Assembly (NCBI GenBank): GCA_963971535.1
Contig: OZ020586.1
Coordinates: 69,733,548 to 69,797,547, forward strand
Reading direction: 5' to 3'
Source: Notolepis coatsorum
Taxonomy: Eukaryota; Chordata; Actinopteri; Aulopiformes; Paralepididae
DNA: 64,000 nucleotides
Shown piece by piece: positions 1-11,905 of this stretch. The translations under genes were made by a program, and so were the position numbers. Every line of letters starts with the position of its first letter. The stretch's first letter is position 1. The notes beneath the pieces were generated by a model. That model saw only the letters and a program-made list of their open reading frames with translations. It ran no database searches and was not told the DNA's origin.

Positions 1-59
1 CCAGGCTCTGTGGTGCCCTCAGCTGGATGGGGAGGCTGTTCCACAGGCGTGGTGCAGCT

Positions 60-190
60 GAGCAAAGCAGTTTGTGTGTATTATGGTGCCTTTGAGTGAC
101 AGGGACATGCCACTACTTTGAGTGTATTATGGTGTCTTTGAGTGCTAAGTGGCAGGGACATGCCACTAGTTTGTGTGTATTATGAATGAA
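60..190. repeat. Minisatellite fragment, ~50-bp unit
   Basis: Two to three degenerate copies of a unit reading roughly TGTATTATGGTGTCTTTGAG followed by a GGCAGGGACATGCCACTA core. The same unit returns at 4025-4260. No coding potential. Confidence 0.6.
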
Positions 191-1165
191 AGATCTTTAT
201 TGTCATTGTCACAATGGTACAACGAAATAAAAAAATGCAGCCCTAGGTGCTAACACAGAGTCCTAGATAATAAAAACAGTCCTAAAACACAGTATTAAAA
301 TAATAAAGACAAGAGTGAGACATAATAGACATAAACAGGGGGGGTATAAAAGAAAATTGCACTATTCCCTTGGTGTTGTGTGTGCGTGGAGGGGGGGGGG
401 GGATTGTTGTTTTACATTTTAGCTGAGTTTAGTGCACTTATGGCCCTGGGATAAAAACTGAACTTATATCTGTTAGTCCAGGTGGGCATGACGCTGAAAT
501 GCCTGCCCGAGTGCAGCCGTATGAGGTGTTTGTTGCCAGGGTGGTGTGGGTCCTTAGGTATTTTCACTGCTCTTCCAGTGAGGGGAGAGGGCATCCGATG
601 ATTTTTTGGGCCGAGTTGACGACCCTGAGTATTCTCAGGAAGTAGAGTCTCTGTTGTGCCTTCTTCACGATCGCCTTGGTGTTGGTTCTCCAGGTCAGGT
701 CATCCTCCAGGTGGACGCCCAGGAATTTGATGACTGAGACTCTCCACGCATCCCCCGTCGATGTACTGGGGCTGTATGTCGGTCTTCTTCCTCCTGTAGT
801 CCACGATCATCTCCTGGGTTTTTAGCTTATTGAGCTGCAGGTTGTTAGTTTTGCACAGCTGCTCTACCTCATTGCGGTACGCGGTCTCGTCACCTTTTGA
901 GATACAGCCCACCACGGTGGTGGTGTCGTCAACAAACTCGATGATGGCGTTGCTGGGGTGGACTGCGGTGAAGTCGTGGGTGTAAATGGAGTAAAATAAG
1001 GGACTCCGCACACAGCCCTGGGGGGATCCGGTGCCGAGGCTGATGGCTGTGGAGGCCTATCCTGACCCTCTGGAGGCGGTCAGACAGGAAGTCCTTGGCC
1101 CACAGGCAGAGGGGGTGGTTTAGTCCAAGATCTAGGAGTTTGGGCACTAGTCTGTCATAGTCTGT
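181..1165 (-). mobile_element. Rex1/CR1-group LINE fragment, 3' part with RT remnant
   Basis: The minus strand carries reverse-transcriptase remnants in two frames. Recognisable pieces are a DYDRLVPKLLDLGL palm segment near 1120, a PPGL.AESLILL loop, YSIYTHDF, the catalytic box as FVDD (normally FADD) near 930, and KTQEMIVDYRRKK near 800. The 3' end near 181-215 (AAGATCTTTATTGTCATTG on the plus strand) resembles tails of this LINE group. Frameshifts and the altered catalytic box mark it as dead. Its 5' side ends where the 1.3-kb dispersed repeat starts. Confidence 0.75.
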
Positions 1166-1572
1166 AATATAAATATTATCATGTCTTATACAACAGCATG
1201 CAAATTTCTCGATTCTGATTGGCCATTTACACGTCTTTATTGGCAACAATCCACGGTCCTGGGCTCAGGACCCGCCCACAACCGAATCACATATCACTCC
1301 CCGGCTCACTCCGGGAGAAAACAAGATCGCGGACAACAAATGGTTATGTTGAAAGCACCATAACGACTAAATATGAAGCGATTCTGTCAAGGGGAATGTG
1401 TTAGTCCTTTAAACAATGTTGGATGATGTAATTGATGGGTCTTGAGTCAATCTAGAACAAAAGAAAAATCGCGGATTGATTGATTGATTAATTGATTGAT
1501 TTAAATTTCTTCCTTCCTACTTTCTACTGACTGCAGCGTTCTCTCTCACACTGTCCGACGCTGGCGTACCCA

Positions 1573-1737
<165 letters not shown>

Positions 1738-1994
1738 GTCTGCAACAGCGGGGGAGTCAGACTGAGAGAGAAGCAGCGCTGTTTTAAGTGAGCATGGTCT
1801 ATTGAATTGATTGATTGGTTGATTGCTAATTTTATTACTGTACCCCTGGTTTCCAACTGGTTAAGTTTAGGCTAAAAGAAATAAATAAAAAAATAGGGCG
1901 AAGAAAACGTTTTTTTCCTATAGGGCAAAGAAAACGTTTTAATTTGTTTTACCTACTTTATATAGAAGCATCTAAGAATGAAGTTCTATGGAAA

Positions 1995-2085
1995 GTAGGT
2001 CTGCATTCCCTTAACAATTGTGTGTATTGAGCCGTACTGTATTGTACCCATTCTGCATCTGGTAATAAAATTTTCAATCAATCAT
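1995..2085 (+). mobile_element. LINE 3' tail (family with CAAT-type tail)
   Basis: Contains GTCTGCATTCCCTTAACAAT, GAGCCGTACTGTATTGTACC and a CAATCAATCATT tail, the same 3' end as in the longer copies at 2917-3835 and 34627-35425. It is absent from the inverted copy of the surrounding repeat, so it was gained here or lost there. Confidence 0.7.
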
Positions 2086-2382
2086 TCCAATAATACACAG
2101 TTGGATGTGTTAGTTGGTTGGATGCACTTCAAGCTGCTTCCACATGAGGCAACTTCTCTCAATCATTCCAATAATACACAGTTGGATGTGTTAGTTTGGT
2201 TGGATGCACTTCAAGCTGCTTCCACATGGAGGCAACTTGTCTTTTTTGTAGTTGTGGGAACTACTTTTTCTGGCGGATGGTTTTTTCAATAAATCTTCGA
2301 TTAATGTGTGTTTATTGTATAGAAATAAGGTTGGATGAATCTGGCAGTTGTATAAAAGCTTTACACCACTTGTAGTCGTGAT

Positions 2383-2451
2383 TTGTGACCAATAAACCAT
2401 GCCTAGGGGGGTCTAACGACCACCCCTAGGCATGGTTTATTGGTCACAAAC
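2383..2451. repeat. Perfect hairpin at the end of dispersed repeat copy A
   Basis: Arms read GTGACCAATAAACCATGCCT and its reverse complement around a short spacer. The matching hairpin in copy B (45769-45866) has a spacer longer by about 20 bp, holding CCCGAGGCGCAGCCGAGGG. Confidence 0.85.
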
Positions 2452-2476
2452 CACTCCTGCGCGTGATGTAATGCTT

Positions 2477-2810
2477 AAATATAGTTTCTGTGTTAAAATA
2501 CATATTCTATCTCTGATAGCCTTGACTAGTTAATATGATCAACTAGTATACAGCTTTAAGAGACTAGGCGCCAGTCTGATGGTGTCTCTTAAACTCAGCC
2601 AAAGGGCCAGGAGATATGAGAGGTCCAAGGTTATTTTCCTCTTCAGTTCTAGTGTGAAGACATAACATAAGCCCTAGAGCCGTCTTTGTTATTCATTCTC
2701 TCACTAGGGCATATTTTGTTTACCTTTTCTGTCATATCTGGTATCTCATGTACGTACGTTATTTCGATTATGTATTTAATCTAAGTTCTGACCAGAGCTC
2801 TTTCTCACTT
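2477..2810. other. Unassigned spacer
   Basis: AT-rich unique-looking sequence between the dispersed repeat and a minisatellite. No ORF, splice-like exon or repeat signature seen. Confidence 0.4.
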
Positions 2811-3925
2811 TCTGGTCAGACGTTTAGCATGACTGATCACTTTCTGGTCAGACGTTTAGTATGTCTGATCACTTTCTGGTCAGACGTTTAGCATGTCTGA
2901 TCACTTTCTGGCAGGAGCACTCATTCAAGGGTACTACGACTATGCGTGCACCTCATGGTACCAAAGCACCTCAAAGGCACTTAAAACAAGATTACAAACA
3001 TCACAAAACAAACTGGTCCGTCAGACTACTACTTGACCTTACCCCCAGAACCCACCTCACCCCTGCCCACTTTGACAACCTAGGATGGCTTAGAGTAGAC
3101 GACAGAGTACAGCAACTTGCAATGGGCCTGGTCTACAAGATACACTATACGACTAAGGTACCCATGTACATGTCAAAATACTTCCCAAAGGTCAGTGAAT
3201 ACCACAACCACTACACCAGAGGAAGCTCAACAAATCATGTTAAACCCAGATTCGGCTCAAACAAGGGACTAAACACGTTTCGCAATTATGCCACATCAAT
3301 GTGGAACGCCCTACCCAAAGCTGTAAAGGAATGTGAATCCCTACCCACATTCAAAACCGCTCTTAAAGAGCACCTACGGGAGGCTGCAATTCAAAACTGG
3401 CCACCGTAAATGCCCAAAAACCCCACCACCTCCTAATAGACAGTCCCCTCCCCTCCTAATAGACAGTCCCCTCCCCACCGCATGTATATATTCCCTCCCC
3501 GCCGTATGTATATTTCTCTCCCACCCACCCACCCCCTCCTAATGTACAGTCCCATCCCCATCATATGTATATACTCTGTCAGCATCTAGGGGTAACAGTA
3601 CTGTATATTTGAATACCGTTGATGTCACAAATGTATCAGTACTAAATACCTATATGTCATGTATGTTGTGTATGTCATAAATGTCTATATGAATTGAAAA
3701 TGGGGGACCCTGATGGAAACAAGACAAACGTCTTTCTCAGGTCTGCATCCCCTTAACAATTGTGTGTATTGAGCCGTACTGTATTGTACCCATTCTGCAA
3801 TCTGTTAAATAAAGTTTTCATTCATTCATTCAGACGTTTAGCATGACTGATCACTTTCTGGTCAGACGTTTAGCATGTCTGATCACTTTCTGGTCAGACG
3901 TTTGGTATGTCTGATTGTAAACTGA
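2811..3925. repeat. 32-bp minisatellite, split by a LINE
   Basis: The unit reads TGATCACTTTCTGGTCAGAC plus GTTTAGCATGTC. About three and a half copies occupy 2811-2916 and about three more 3832-3925. The two halves continue in register across the LINE inserted at 2917-3831. Confidence 0.85.
2917..3831 (+). mobile_element. Non-LTR retrotransposon, 5'-truncated 3' end
   Basis: Translation gives the C-terminal end of an RT ORF: DLTPRTHLTPAHFDNLGWLR, then YATSMWNALPKAVKECESLP and FKTALKEHLREAA, followed by a stop and a ~400-bp 3' UTR ending in a (CATT)n tail. Other copies of this family lie at 26366-26800, 32165-35425 (split), and as tails near 2000, 37565, 55935 and inside the fold-back at 59256. 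The clade is uncertain; the C-terminal pattern fits the Jockey/CR1 superclade. Confidence 0.8.
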
Positions 3926-4024
3926 GCTCTGTGAAAGCAGATTAATAAACTATGTTCTATATTTTTATATACAAATTGACTCGATCTGAATTCCTACAGT
4001 TTACTGTTTGGCTCATTTGAATAT

Positions 4025-4260
4025 TCCACAACAGTGTCTTTGAATGCTAGGTGGCAGGAACATGCCACTACTTTATGTGTATTATGGTGTCTTTGAGTGC
4101 TATGTGACGGGGACATGCCACTACTTTGAGCATATTGTGGTGTATTGTATATGTATGTATATGGTGTATATTTGGAGTATGGAGTATGAGTATGTTTCAT
4201 GCGGATACAACACAATCTCACTTGTGCAGTCTTTAATTTAGTATGTGTGCATTATGGCTA
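4025..4260. repeat. Minisatellite related to 60-190
   Basis: Degenerate ~50-60 bp copies sharing GTGTCTTTGAGTGCTA and GGACATGCCACTACTTT. The two blocks flank the LINE, dispersed repeat and minisatellite cluster between them. Confidence 0.65.
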
Positions 4261-5689
4261 CTACTGTATATGCAGGCTACAATTGTTAATATAATTTGGC
4301 ATTTTATTTATGAGAGAGAGAGCGGTTTATGCATCAAACATGCATATAACTATTTATATTTTACTTGTGATGATTAAAAATATAAATCAATTAACGTTAG
4401 CTCATATTTAACGTTATATTGATTTTGAAAGCTAAACATCCACATCGGAAGTCTTATTTGTTGATTGTCCTTGCGTATCCGTTTCGCCTTCAAAATAAAA
4501 GCGCAGAACTAGACCATTCCATGTCGTCGCTTATCGGTCAGGTAAGAAACATATCGACCCATGTATGGCTGATCTTGTATAATAGGTTAAATGCCATTAG
4601 TTTACAAATGTATTTAGGCTGTCACGTTGATCACATTTCGTTCGGCTATATTGGAGAGCTTCCACTTACAACGACAATAGCTAACTTGATTAGCTAACTG
4701 GTAGCTAACGTTAACTGGTATCTCGCACAGCTCGCTACCTGATATTATTTCAACCAGGCATCGCAGAGGGCCTTTTAGTTACAAACTATAGTCACCGTAG
4801 ACATCCGTGATATTTGGCCGCTAACTAACAACTAGAGCTGATAAACTGGTATCTCACATGGTGGACGTTAGCCTCGCTAGCTAACGTAGCCCTGTGTGTA
4901 CGAAGAACCCAACCATTCATTGCTACGACTTGCGGTCAGTTCTTGTCATAATAGCATACATTTCCTTTGATAGTTTTGGCATTCAAATCCATTTTTAGTC
5001 AAATATCGGAATATTACTGTTCTATGACTTGTTTACAAGATCAAATAATAATAAATGCCCAATTATGTTTCTCATAAAGTTACTGTAACATCGGCCGTTA
5101 TCTCTTCCATTGCTATGTATAAAACAATGGTTGCTATGTTACAGGCAGCCATGCTGAAAGAAATACAGAACTAAGCATTCAATGCGAGCGAGGCCTATTG
5201 CTGCGAGCGATAAAAGGGAGCTTTGTGTTGCTGTGATTGACATCTGTCGCGCTCACAGAATGTGGCCCTGTGTGAATCTCGTGGAACCGTAGAGATATTT
5301 TATGAAATGTAAAATACTTTAAAAGGAAACTGATACTCCCAAGTTGCTGCAATTAATTATTAGGTGAGTAAAAACATCGGAGACACACTGCATGATCTAT
5401 AGCTGGTATAGAATACATGCAAGGTATTCAGCTAACTAATGTTATCCCAGATGAGTCTCTCTCTCTTGTTTTTCCTGACCATGGTTTGTTTGAGTGAAAG
5501 ACACTTCTCAGCCTCTCTCTTCTCAGTCTCTTTTCATAGATTCATCAGTCTCTCCCTCTTCTCATAGCCTCTCTCTCATCAGTCTCTCTTCTTAATCTCT
5601 CTCTTCGTATAGCCTCCAGCTCTTCTGTCTGGTTTCCATTATAAACTGCTCACTTCAAACTGGTTGTGTCTCATTATATTTTAAACAGG
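4261..5689 (+). other. Upstream region of the zinc-finger gene, possible 5' UTR exons
   Basis: No convincing coding ORF. Two good splice-donor matches lie here: CAG/GTAAGA at about 4541 and TTAG/GTGAGT at about 5362. Either could end a non-coding first exon of the gene whose first coding exon begins at 7311. CpG-containing sequence and GCTAACGTTAGC-like motifs are present. From 5460 it becomes CTCTCT-rich, and this tract resumes at 7238 after the LINE. The first-exon assignment is inference. Confidence 0.35.
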
Positions 5690-7237
5690 CGGTTGTTCAG
5701 CATCTCTTAAAGAAGCTGAACCTTGATCCTTCCCTCCCCCAAAATTACAGGCCCATATCGAAATTGCCTTTCATCTAAAAAAAAAAATCACAAAAGGTTG
5801 TTGCCACTCAACTCACTACTGCTTTAAATGTGCATGCCATTTTTGATAAATTCCAATCTGGTTTCTGTCAGAACTCCACTCTGAACAGCACTCCACCGAA
5901 ACAGCCCTCCTCAGAGTCTCAAATGACACCATGAGATCATCTGATGAGGGAACATTTTGCTGGTGCTATTAGACCTAACTGCAGCCTTTGATACAGTCGA
6001 TCACTGCATTTTGATCGAAAGGCTTAGGCAGTGGGCTGGCATCATTGGGAGTGCTCTGGACTGGTTCTCCTCTTATCTTCAGGATAGGAGTTTTTCTGTG
6101 TCTGCCGGCATTTTCACATCTGAAACTGCGGCCTTGTCCTGTGGTGTGCCCCAAGAGTTCTTTGCTGGCACCTATTTTGTTTGCACTTTACATGCTCCCC
6201 CTGGGAATAATCATTAGCCAATTTAAAGAAGTCTCCTACCACTGTTATGCAGACGATATCCAATTCTACGTCTCATTCAAGCCCGACCAATCTGACAAGT
6301 TGTCTGCCCTATTTGACTGTCTGACTGCTGTCAAGGATTGGATGGCAAACAACTTCCTTCAGTTAAACCCAGATAAAACTGAGGTTCTTATTATAGGTTC
6401 AGACAGTCACCGCAAAAGTTGCCACATGTATGGGGACCCTTTCAACAACATTAAGGTCCATACTCAGAAACCTTGGTGTTATCTTTAACTAGAAAATGCA
6501 CTTTGATCACCACATTATGTCACTGACACATACCAGTCTTTTCCATCTGCGAAATATTGCTAAACTTCTATCTGTTATGTCCCAGGCGGAGTTGGAAATG
6601 ATTGTTCATGCTTTTGTTTCATCCCGCCTGGACTATTGTAACTCCCTGTTCACTTGCCTCGATGCGTCCACCTTGGGCCAGCTATGGTCCAGAATTCAGC
6701 TGCAAGGCTGCTGACTAGGTCCAGAAAGTCATGCCACATCACTCCCATCTTAGCTTCCCTTCACTGGGTCCCCATACAATTTAGAATTAATTTTAAGGTT
6801 CTGGTCGTCACCTACAGAGCACTCCATGGTCAGGCACCTGCGTACATCTCTGACCTACTGCGTCCATACACCACGAGTAGATCTCTCAGGTCGTCTGACC
6901 AGGGCTCGTTGGCCGTCCCCCGGTCTAGATTAAAAACAAAAGGTGACCGAGCCTTCGAAACCGTGGCCCCCAGGCTATGGAATGCTCTGCCCATGGACCC
7001 AAGATCTGTGGTCTCGGTAAACACCTTTTAAAAAGCAGCTGCAGCTAAAGACTGCTGTTCAAACAGGCGTTGTCTTTTTATCGGTTTTGTTTCCCTGTTT
7101 CTTTCACGTTTTTAATTACTTTTCTTTTAACATGCTGCTATCCTTGCACTTTACTGATGTTTTTATATGTGAAGCACTTTGTGACCCTGGTCTGTGAAAG
7201 GTGCTATATAAATAAGCTTTACTTACTTACTTCTCAT
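5690..7237 (+). mobile_element. L2-like LINE, 5'-truncated, frameshifted
   Basis: Plus-strand RT pieces in order: LLDLTAAFDTVDHCILIERL (5957 on), WFSSYLQDR, CGVPQ, YHCYADDIQF with the YADD catalytic box near 6240, then HITPILASLHWVPIQFRINF and RLWNALPMDP toward the C terminus, spread over several frames. The 3' end has CTATATAAATAAGC and a (CTTA)n tail. It interrupts a CTCTCT-rich intron of the zinc-finger gene. Confidence 0.85.
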
Positions 7238-7312
7238 AGCCTCTCTCTTCCCAAGCCTCTCACACACACTTCTTCTCAGTCTCTCTCTTTCTCTCTCCCT
7301 CCGGTGACAGAA

Positions 7313-7528
7313 ATGCCAGGTCAAGGGTCAACATCAAAGAAGTGTGTGTGCCGTCATGCTGCCATCAATGTAGCCTGCAGGAGCTGCAGGAGCTGCCAGG
7401 TGGAGCAGCCACATAAACTGAGGCTAAAGAAAAAGATGGAGAAGTTTGATTTGAAGCGTGAGTGCTGGTTCCAGACCCACAAGAAGAACCACACCTCCTG
7501 TCACATCAGAGATGAAGCCTCTCTCCTG
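7313..7528 (+). CDS. Zinc-finger gene, coding exon 1 (Cys-rich N-terminal module)
   Basis: A pyrimidine-rich tract and GGTGACAG acceptor end at 7310, the ATG is at 7313, and the exon closes at CTCCTG/GTATGT. It encodes 72 residues in phase 0. The N terminus reads MPGQGSTSKKCVCRHAAINV, then a CRSCRSC cluster, a basic KLRLKKKMEKF stretch and HKKNHTSCH. The Cys/His pattern could bind zinc, but no named domain was recognised. Joining to the exon at 14748 keeps the frame (SLL then LEKLQAFGV). An upstream 5' UTR exon is likely because the ATG lies two bases inside the acceptor. The whole gene makes 617 residues. The exon chain is inferred from phase and splice sites, not from transcripts. Confidence 0.75.
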
Positions 7529-7944
7529 GTATGTGATTGATTTCATTGTATTGATCTGGTTTGGTTTCAAATGTTCCTATGAAAATTGTATTAATATTCA
7601 GGGGTAGGCACAGCAGCACCACTATGACAATGTGCCACCATGTGGTTGAAAAATAAACATATATTTATTTATTTATTAAAAACAGAATTGCAGTCAAAGC
7701 TTGGGGCCAGTTTAGAAACACATGCATCATTGTCTAATATGACTGCTGTCTTTTTCTTTATAATTCTCTTTGCCTACCGGATAGGGTCCCCCTCTGGACC
7801 ACCCCCTGGTTGCGACTCAGCACCACCTTGTTTGAAAATCCGGGGGAAAGCCCTGATATTGATAATTGTTTTATTTGTTTACTTGGTCGTATTTTTGAGG
7901 GGGCTAAAATAGTCAAAGTAGAGGTTAAGTACTTTCTTGTGGTA
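7529..7944. other. Intron sequence, nothing assigned
   Basis: Start of the intron between coding exons 1 and 2. Short AT-rich stretches and a GGGTCCCCCTCTGGACCACC patch that may be a repeat fragment. The ORFs here look fortuitous. Confidence 0.4.
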
Positions 7945-8045
7945 CTCAAATGGTCCAGAACGCATCTGCCCGACTTCTAACTCACAGCAAATCCTGGCAT
8001 CACATCACCCCAGTCCCCAGTCCCAAAATACTCCTGTCTCCCACC
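7945..8045 (+). mobile_element. Short L2-like LINE remnant
   Basis: Translates to VQNASARLLTHS then HHITPVPSPKILL, matching the conserved VQNAAARL..HITP block seen in the other L2-like copies here. About 100 bp only. Confidence 0.6.
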
Positions 8046-8187
8046 TCCCAGACCTGGTATTCACTTACAAAGATCAACTGAGTACAGAGAGTAACAGAGT
8101 ACAATAGTAACATACAATGCACAGGTGATTAAACTGGGTATAACTGAGTATTAGTGTTCAACAGATGTATACACAGTTGTAGTACAT

Positions 8188-10985
8188 TTACATTTAGTAA
8201 TTTAGCTGACTCTTTTATCCAAAGCGACTTACAAGTTCTGTACGACAAGTCATCAGGAAGGCACAACTCTATCAGCTGAGTAACAATGTTCATGAAGTGT
8301 TGAGTGCTACAGTGTAGGTTAGTTTATTAGGACAAGTGCATGACAGTAAGGTTAGTTAGGGTTCGATTTATTTTTTATTTTTTTTAATTCAGATAATGGT
8401 TAAAGAAGTGCGTCTTTAGTCAACGGCGAAAGATTGGACGGGTTTCGGCTGTCCTAACTGGGGTGGGTAGTTCATTCCACCATTGTGGGGCAAGGACTGA
8501 GAATAGGCGACTTCTCTTTGATGACCCTCCCGGAGCTTGGATAGGAGTAGGTCTGAGGCGGCCAGAAGATGCAGAGCGTAGGGGTCTTGCGGGTGTGTAG
8601 TTAGAGACCATTGACCGGAGGTAGACGGGAGCGGTTCCCTTTGCCGCACGGTATGCCAGGTCGAGGGCCTTGAAGCGGATTCGTGCAGCAATGGGGAGCC
8701 AGTGCAGGTCCCTAAGAAGTGGGGTGACATGGGCCGACTTCGGTAGGTTTGAGATCAGGCGGGCCGCTGCGTTCTGAATGAGTTGAAGAGGCTTAGTGGC
8801 AGTGGCCGGGAGGCCAGCAAGCAGTGCGTTGCAGTAGTCGAGGCGGGAGATGACTGTTGATTGGACGAGGAGTTGGGTGGCTTCTTTTGTCAGGAAGGGG
8901 CGGATCCTTCGGACGTTGCTCAGGAGGAATCTGCAGGTTCTGGTTGTCGCTGCGATGTGAGCAGAGAAGTTCAACTGGTCGTCAAGGACAACACCAAGGT
9001 TCTTGGCGGTCAGGGACGCGGTCACAGCTGTATTCTCGACTGTGATGGAAAGGTCCGTCAGGGGGGAGGATTTGGCCGGCAAGTGAAGCAATTCTGTTTT
9101 GCTTAGGTTCAGTTTGAGGTGGTTGGTCGTCATCCAGGCGGAGATGTCGGACAGACAGGCCGAGATCCGCTCAGAGACGTGGATATCTGAGGGAGGGAAG
9201 GAGAGGAAGAGTTGAGTATCGTCGGCATAACAATGATAGGAGAAGCCATGAGACCAGGGGAGGAAACAAACTTTTTGGCTTACCAGCCAACTGGCGAGTA
9301 TCTGATTTTTTTTACCAGCCAAACAGATTTTTTACCAGACAAAAAAAATCGCTAATTGTGATAATTACTTCTTTGTATGTCAAGCCGTGTCAATGTTGTG
9401 TATGCATCTGGGTAGGCACACTGTGCCTTTAAGACAGCACGGTGGTCTTACGACAGTGCTGTGAAGTACCGTCAAGTGTTGTGGTAACGTCAGTTGGGTT
9501 GGTGTGCTGTTGTGCACAGTGCACTGGTTGAGCTAGCCCCTTTCGTGACTGCCATGTGCAAGCCAGGGGCTTTTGAGCATGAAATAAAATGTCTAACCTT
9601 ACGTCGTAGTCCGGTGCTTTTTTGGAAACATTAGTCATAACAGATACACCTAGCTGGCTGCTTTGAGCACACGGGGCTAACGTTAGCTAGCAAGCAGCTA
9701 TAGCTAAAACGCTAACTAGAAGCTAACCACTGTATACAGTTCCAGTAGACTAACATTACACCTCTGTGATTTAAATGTGTCCTTAGTAACTTATACTCGA
9801 GGGTTGTACTAGGGTTGGATGCAGTTCCCCGTTGGTCAGTCTGTCTGTTTTCCATCTTCTGCTGTGTTTAACATTATCTGTTTGCGAGTGCTCCTGATGG
9901 CTAGCCTAGTACCGCGGGACTTTTATTATTATATGTCCGCGGGTTGGCCAGTACTGCGCAAACGTTTATTAAACATTATATGTCCGCGGGTGGTCTTGTG
10001 CAGTGCTCTCGTGGCACTGTCAACTAAAGCGAACACTCAGAAGACGCGCACCGTTTGCCAGTGCAGTGATTGCAGAATGTTTTATTTTTTTGTATACTCG
10101 CCAGCAGGGGAGGAAACTAACTTTTTGGCTTACCAGCCAACTGGCGGGTATCTGATTTTTTTTACCAGCCAAACCTAAAAAATACTAGCATTTGGCCAGT
10201 AAAGTGGCCTAATTTCCTCCCCTGCATGAGACGTGATAATGTTACGCTTTTGCTAAGTGAAGTGCCTCTGTGACCGCAATGAGGGCCGTTTCTGTGGGGT
10301 GGCCAGTCCGGAAGCCAGACTGATTAGGGTCTAGGAGGTCATTCTGTAAGAGATAAGCAGTAAGTTGGTTGGATACAGCACGTTCAAGTGTTTTAGAAAG
10401 GAAGGAGAGAAAAGAGACAGGACGGTAGTTGCCTATGACTGTGGGGTTCAGGGTTGGTTTTTTTATGAGCGGCGTGACTCTGGCTTGTTTTAGGGAGGTG
10501 GGGACCACCCCCGAGTTGAGTGAGGAGTTGATGGTTGCAGTTAGGAATGGGAGGATGTCTGGTGCTATGGTCTGGAGGAGTGGGGAGGGTAGCTGGTCCA
10601 GCTGGCATGTAGTCGGACGGTTCGACGTTACCAGTGTCAGGGTCTCGGCTTCTGTAATGGGAGAGAAAGATGACAGAGTGAAGGATGAGGTTCTCGATTC
10701 AGCATTTGGAATGGGTGGGGGTTGGGAGCTGCGGATGTTCTCCACTTTTTCCTCAAAGAAGATCGCGAAGTCTTCGGCAGAGAAAGATGAGGGAGGAGGG
10801 GGTGGGGGGGGGGAGTGAGGAGGGAGGACATGGTAGCATGTTTGCGAAGATTCTTGGCAGAGGCCTCGATCCTATGGTGAAAGAAAGAAGCTTTGGCATT
10901 AGTAATGGTTTTGGAGAATGTTAACAAGAGGTTGTGATATGTGTCGATGTCAGCAGTGAGGCGTGACTTTCTATACTTAGTATTA
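8188..10985 (-). mobile_element. L2 LINE, internally deleted, carrying a hAT insertion
   Basis: The 3' end at 8188 has the typical fish L2 terminus (TTTATCCAAAGCGACTTACA). On the minus strand, 10985-10233 encodes the RT N-terminal part (PTVIGNYRPVSFLSFLSKTL, then QSGFRTGHPTETAL). 9246-8420 encodes YHCYADDTQLFLSF and an open C-terminal half ending APQWWNELPTPVRTAETRPI. Removing the hAT element and one 8-bp duplication joins HLAKA directly to SHGFSYHCYADD. About 130 residues of RT palm were therefore lost before the hAT arrived. The 5' end near 10985 is a truncation. Confidence 0.88.
9255..10224. mobile_element. hAT-type non-autonomous element, TSD CATGAGAC
   Basis: Terminal inverted repeats CAGGGGAGGAAA and TTTCCTCCCCTG are flanked by identical 8-bp sites CATGAGAC (9247-9254, 10225-10232). 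The first ~75 bp (GGCTTACCAGCCAACTGGCG) are repeated in direct orientation at 10105-10180, just inside the right end. The interior has GCTAACGTTAGCTAGC-type sequence and no transposase. The left end resembles that of 30180-31228. Confidence 0.92.
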
Positions 10986-11210
10986 ATATATACAGTAATG
11001 CAGGTATAAAGACCCTATAGTAGTAAGTCATACTGTAGAACATGACATCTTATTTTAGTAGTGTCAATATGGGTACAAGGCCATCCAAAAAAAGCGTCAT
11101 GGGACAAGATAACTGGTGAGTTTAACATGGTGTCAGGATAGGAGTGCACAGCGGCTAAAGTGAAAAAGAAATGGGCTCATGTGAAATTGGAGTCCAAAAA
11201 AAGCCAGGAG
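10986..11210. other. Unassigned spacer
   Basis: AT-rich, no ORF or repeat signature recognised. Confidence 0.4.
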
Positions 11211-11300
11211 CCCAGGAGCACTCTGTATGCATCCTCACCAAGCTGCCTGCATCAGGCTGCTGCATCGTTGCTAATAAGCTATAGATTTATATGGAATTTG

Positions 11301-11776
11301 GCGCGGCTACGTGGCGCAGTGGGCAAGACGCTCGCAACGAATGCTGGAGCTCGGTCTGTGTGCTCGATGCCTCCTGTTCGAGCCCCGCTCTCCACATTGC
11401 TTTCAGTTTAGCTGGTCGTCCACAGTAATACACATTGGCCGTATTACGGGGAGGGAAACTGAAGGGTGGGGATTGGGCGTTGTGGACAGCGACTCCTACA
11501 GGTCAGTTGGTGCGCCTGCGCAGTAGAATCAAGAAGCAACGGGGGCGGGGCCCCTCCAAAGCCCAGACCCCCGACGCTGAAAGATCGAGCCGCGCAGGTG
11601 AAAAGATACCTCAAGTATCGGAGGGGACTCGTGCTATGTATGACTTAGTCCACATTGCAGCCGGCTTGTGGGAGGCAAGAAACAACGTTCGAAGACAGGG
11701 GAGGGTTGAATTGGACGATATGAAAATTGGGATTGGAGAAAAAATAGAAAATGGGAGAAAAAGTGGATACAAAAAA
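11301..11776 (+). mobile_element. tRNA-derived SINE, 18-bp TSD
   Basis: The head has box A-like GTGGCGCAGTGGGC and box B GTTCGAGCCCC. The body contains GGACAGCGACTCCTACAGGT, shared with the SINE at 31593, and the 3' end is A-rich. Flanks AGATTTATATGGAATTTG (11283-11300 and 11777-11794) are an exact duplication. Confidence 0.92.
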
Positions 11777-11905
11777 AGATTTATATGGAATTTGTTAAAC
11801 TTATCCTTTGTGTCTGTTGTCAACTCGTGAACAGTAAGATGAGCGTGTGTTTCTCCACTGGCTCTTACGATGTGCACACTAAGCAATGTAATAAATAAAT
11901 AAAAC

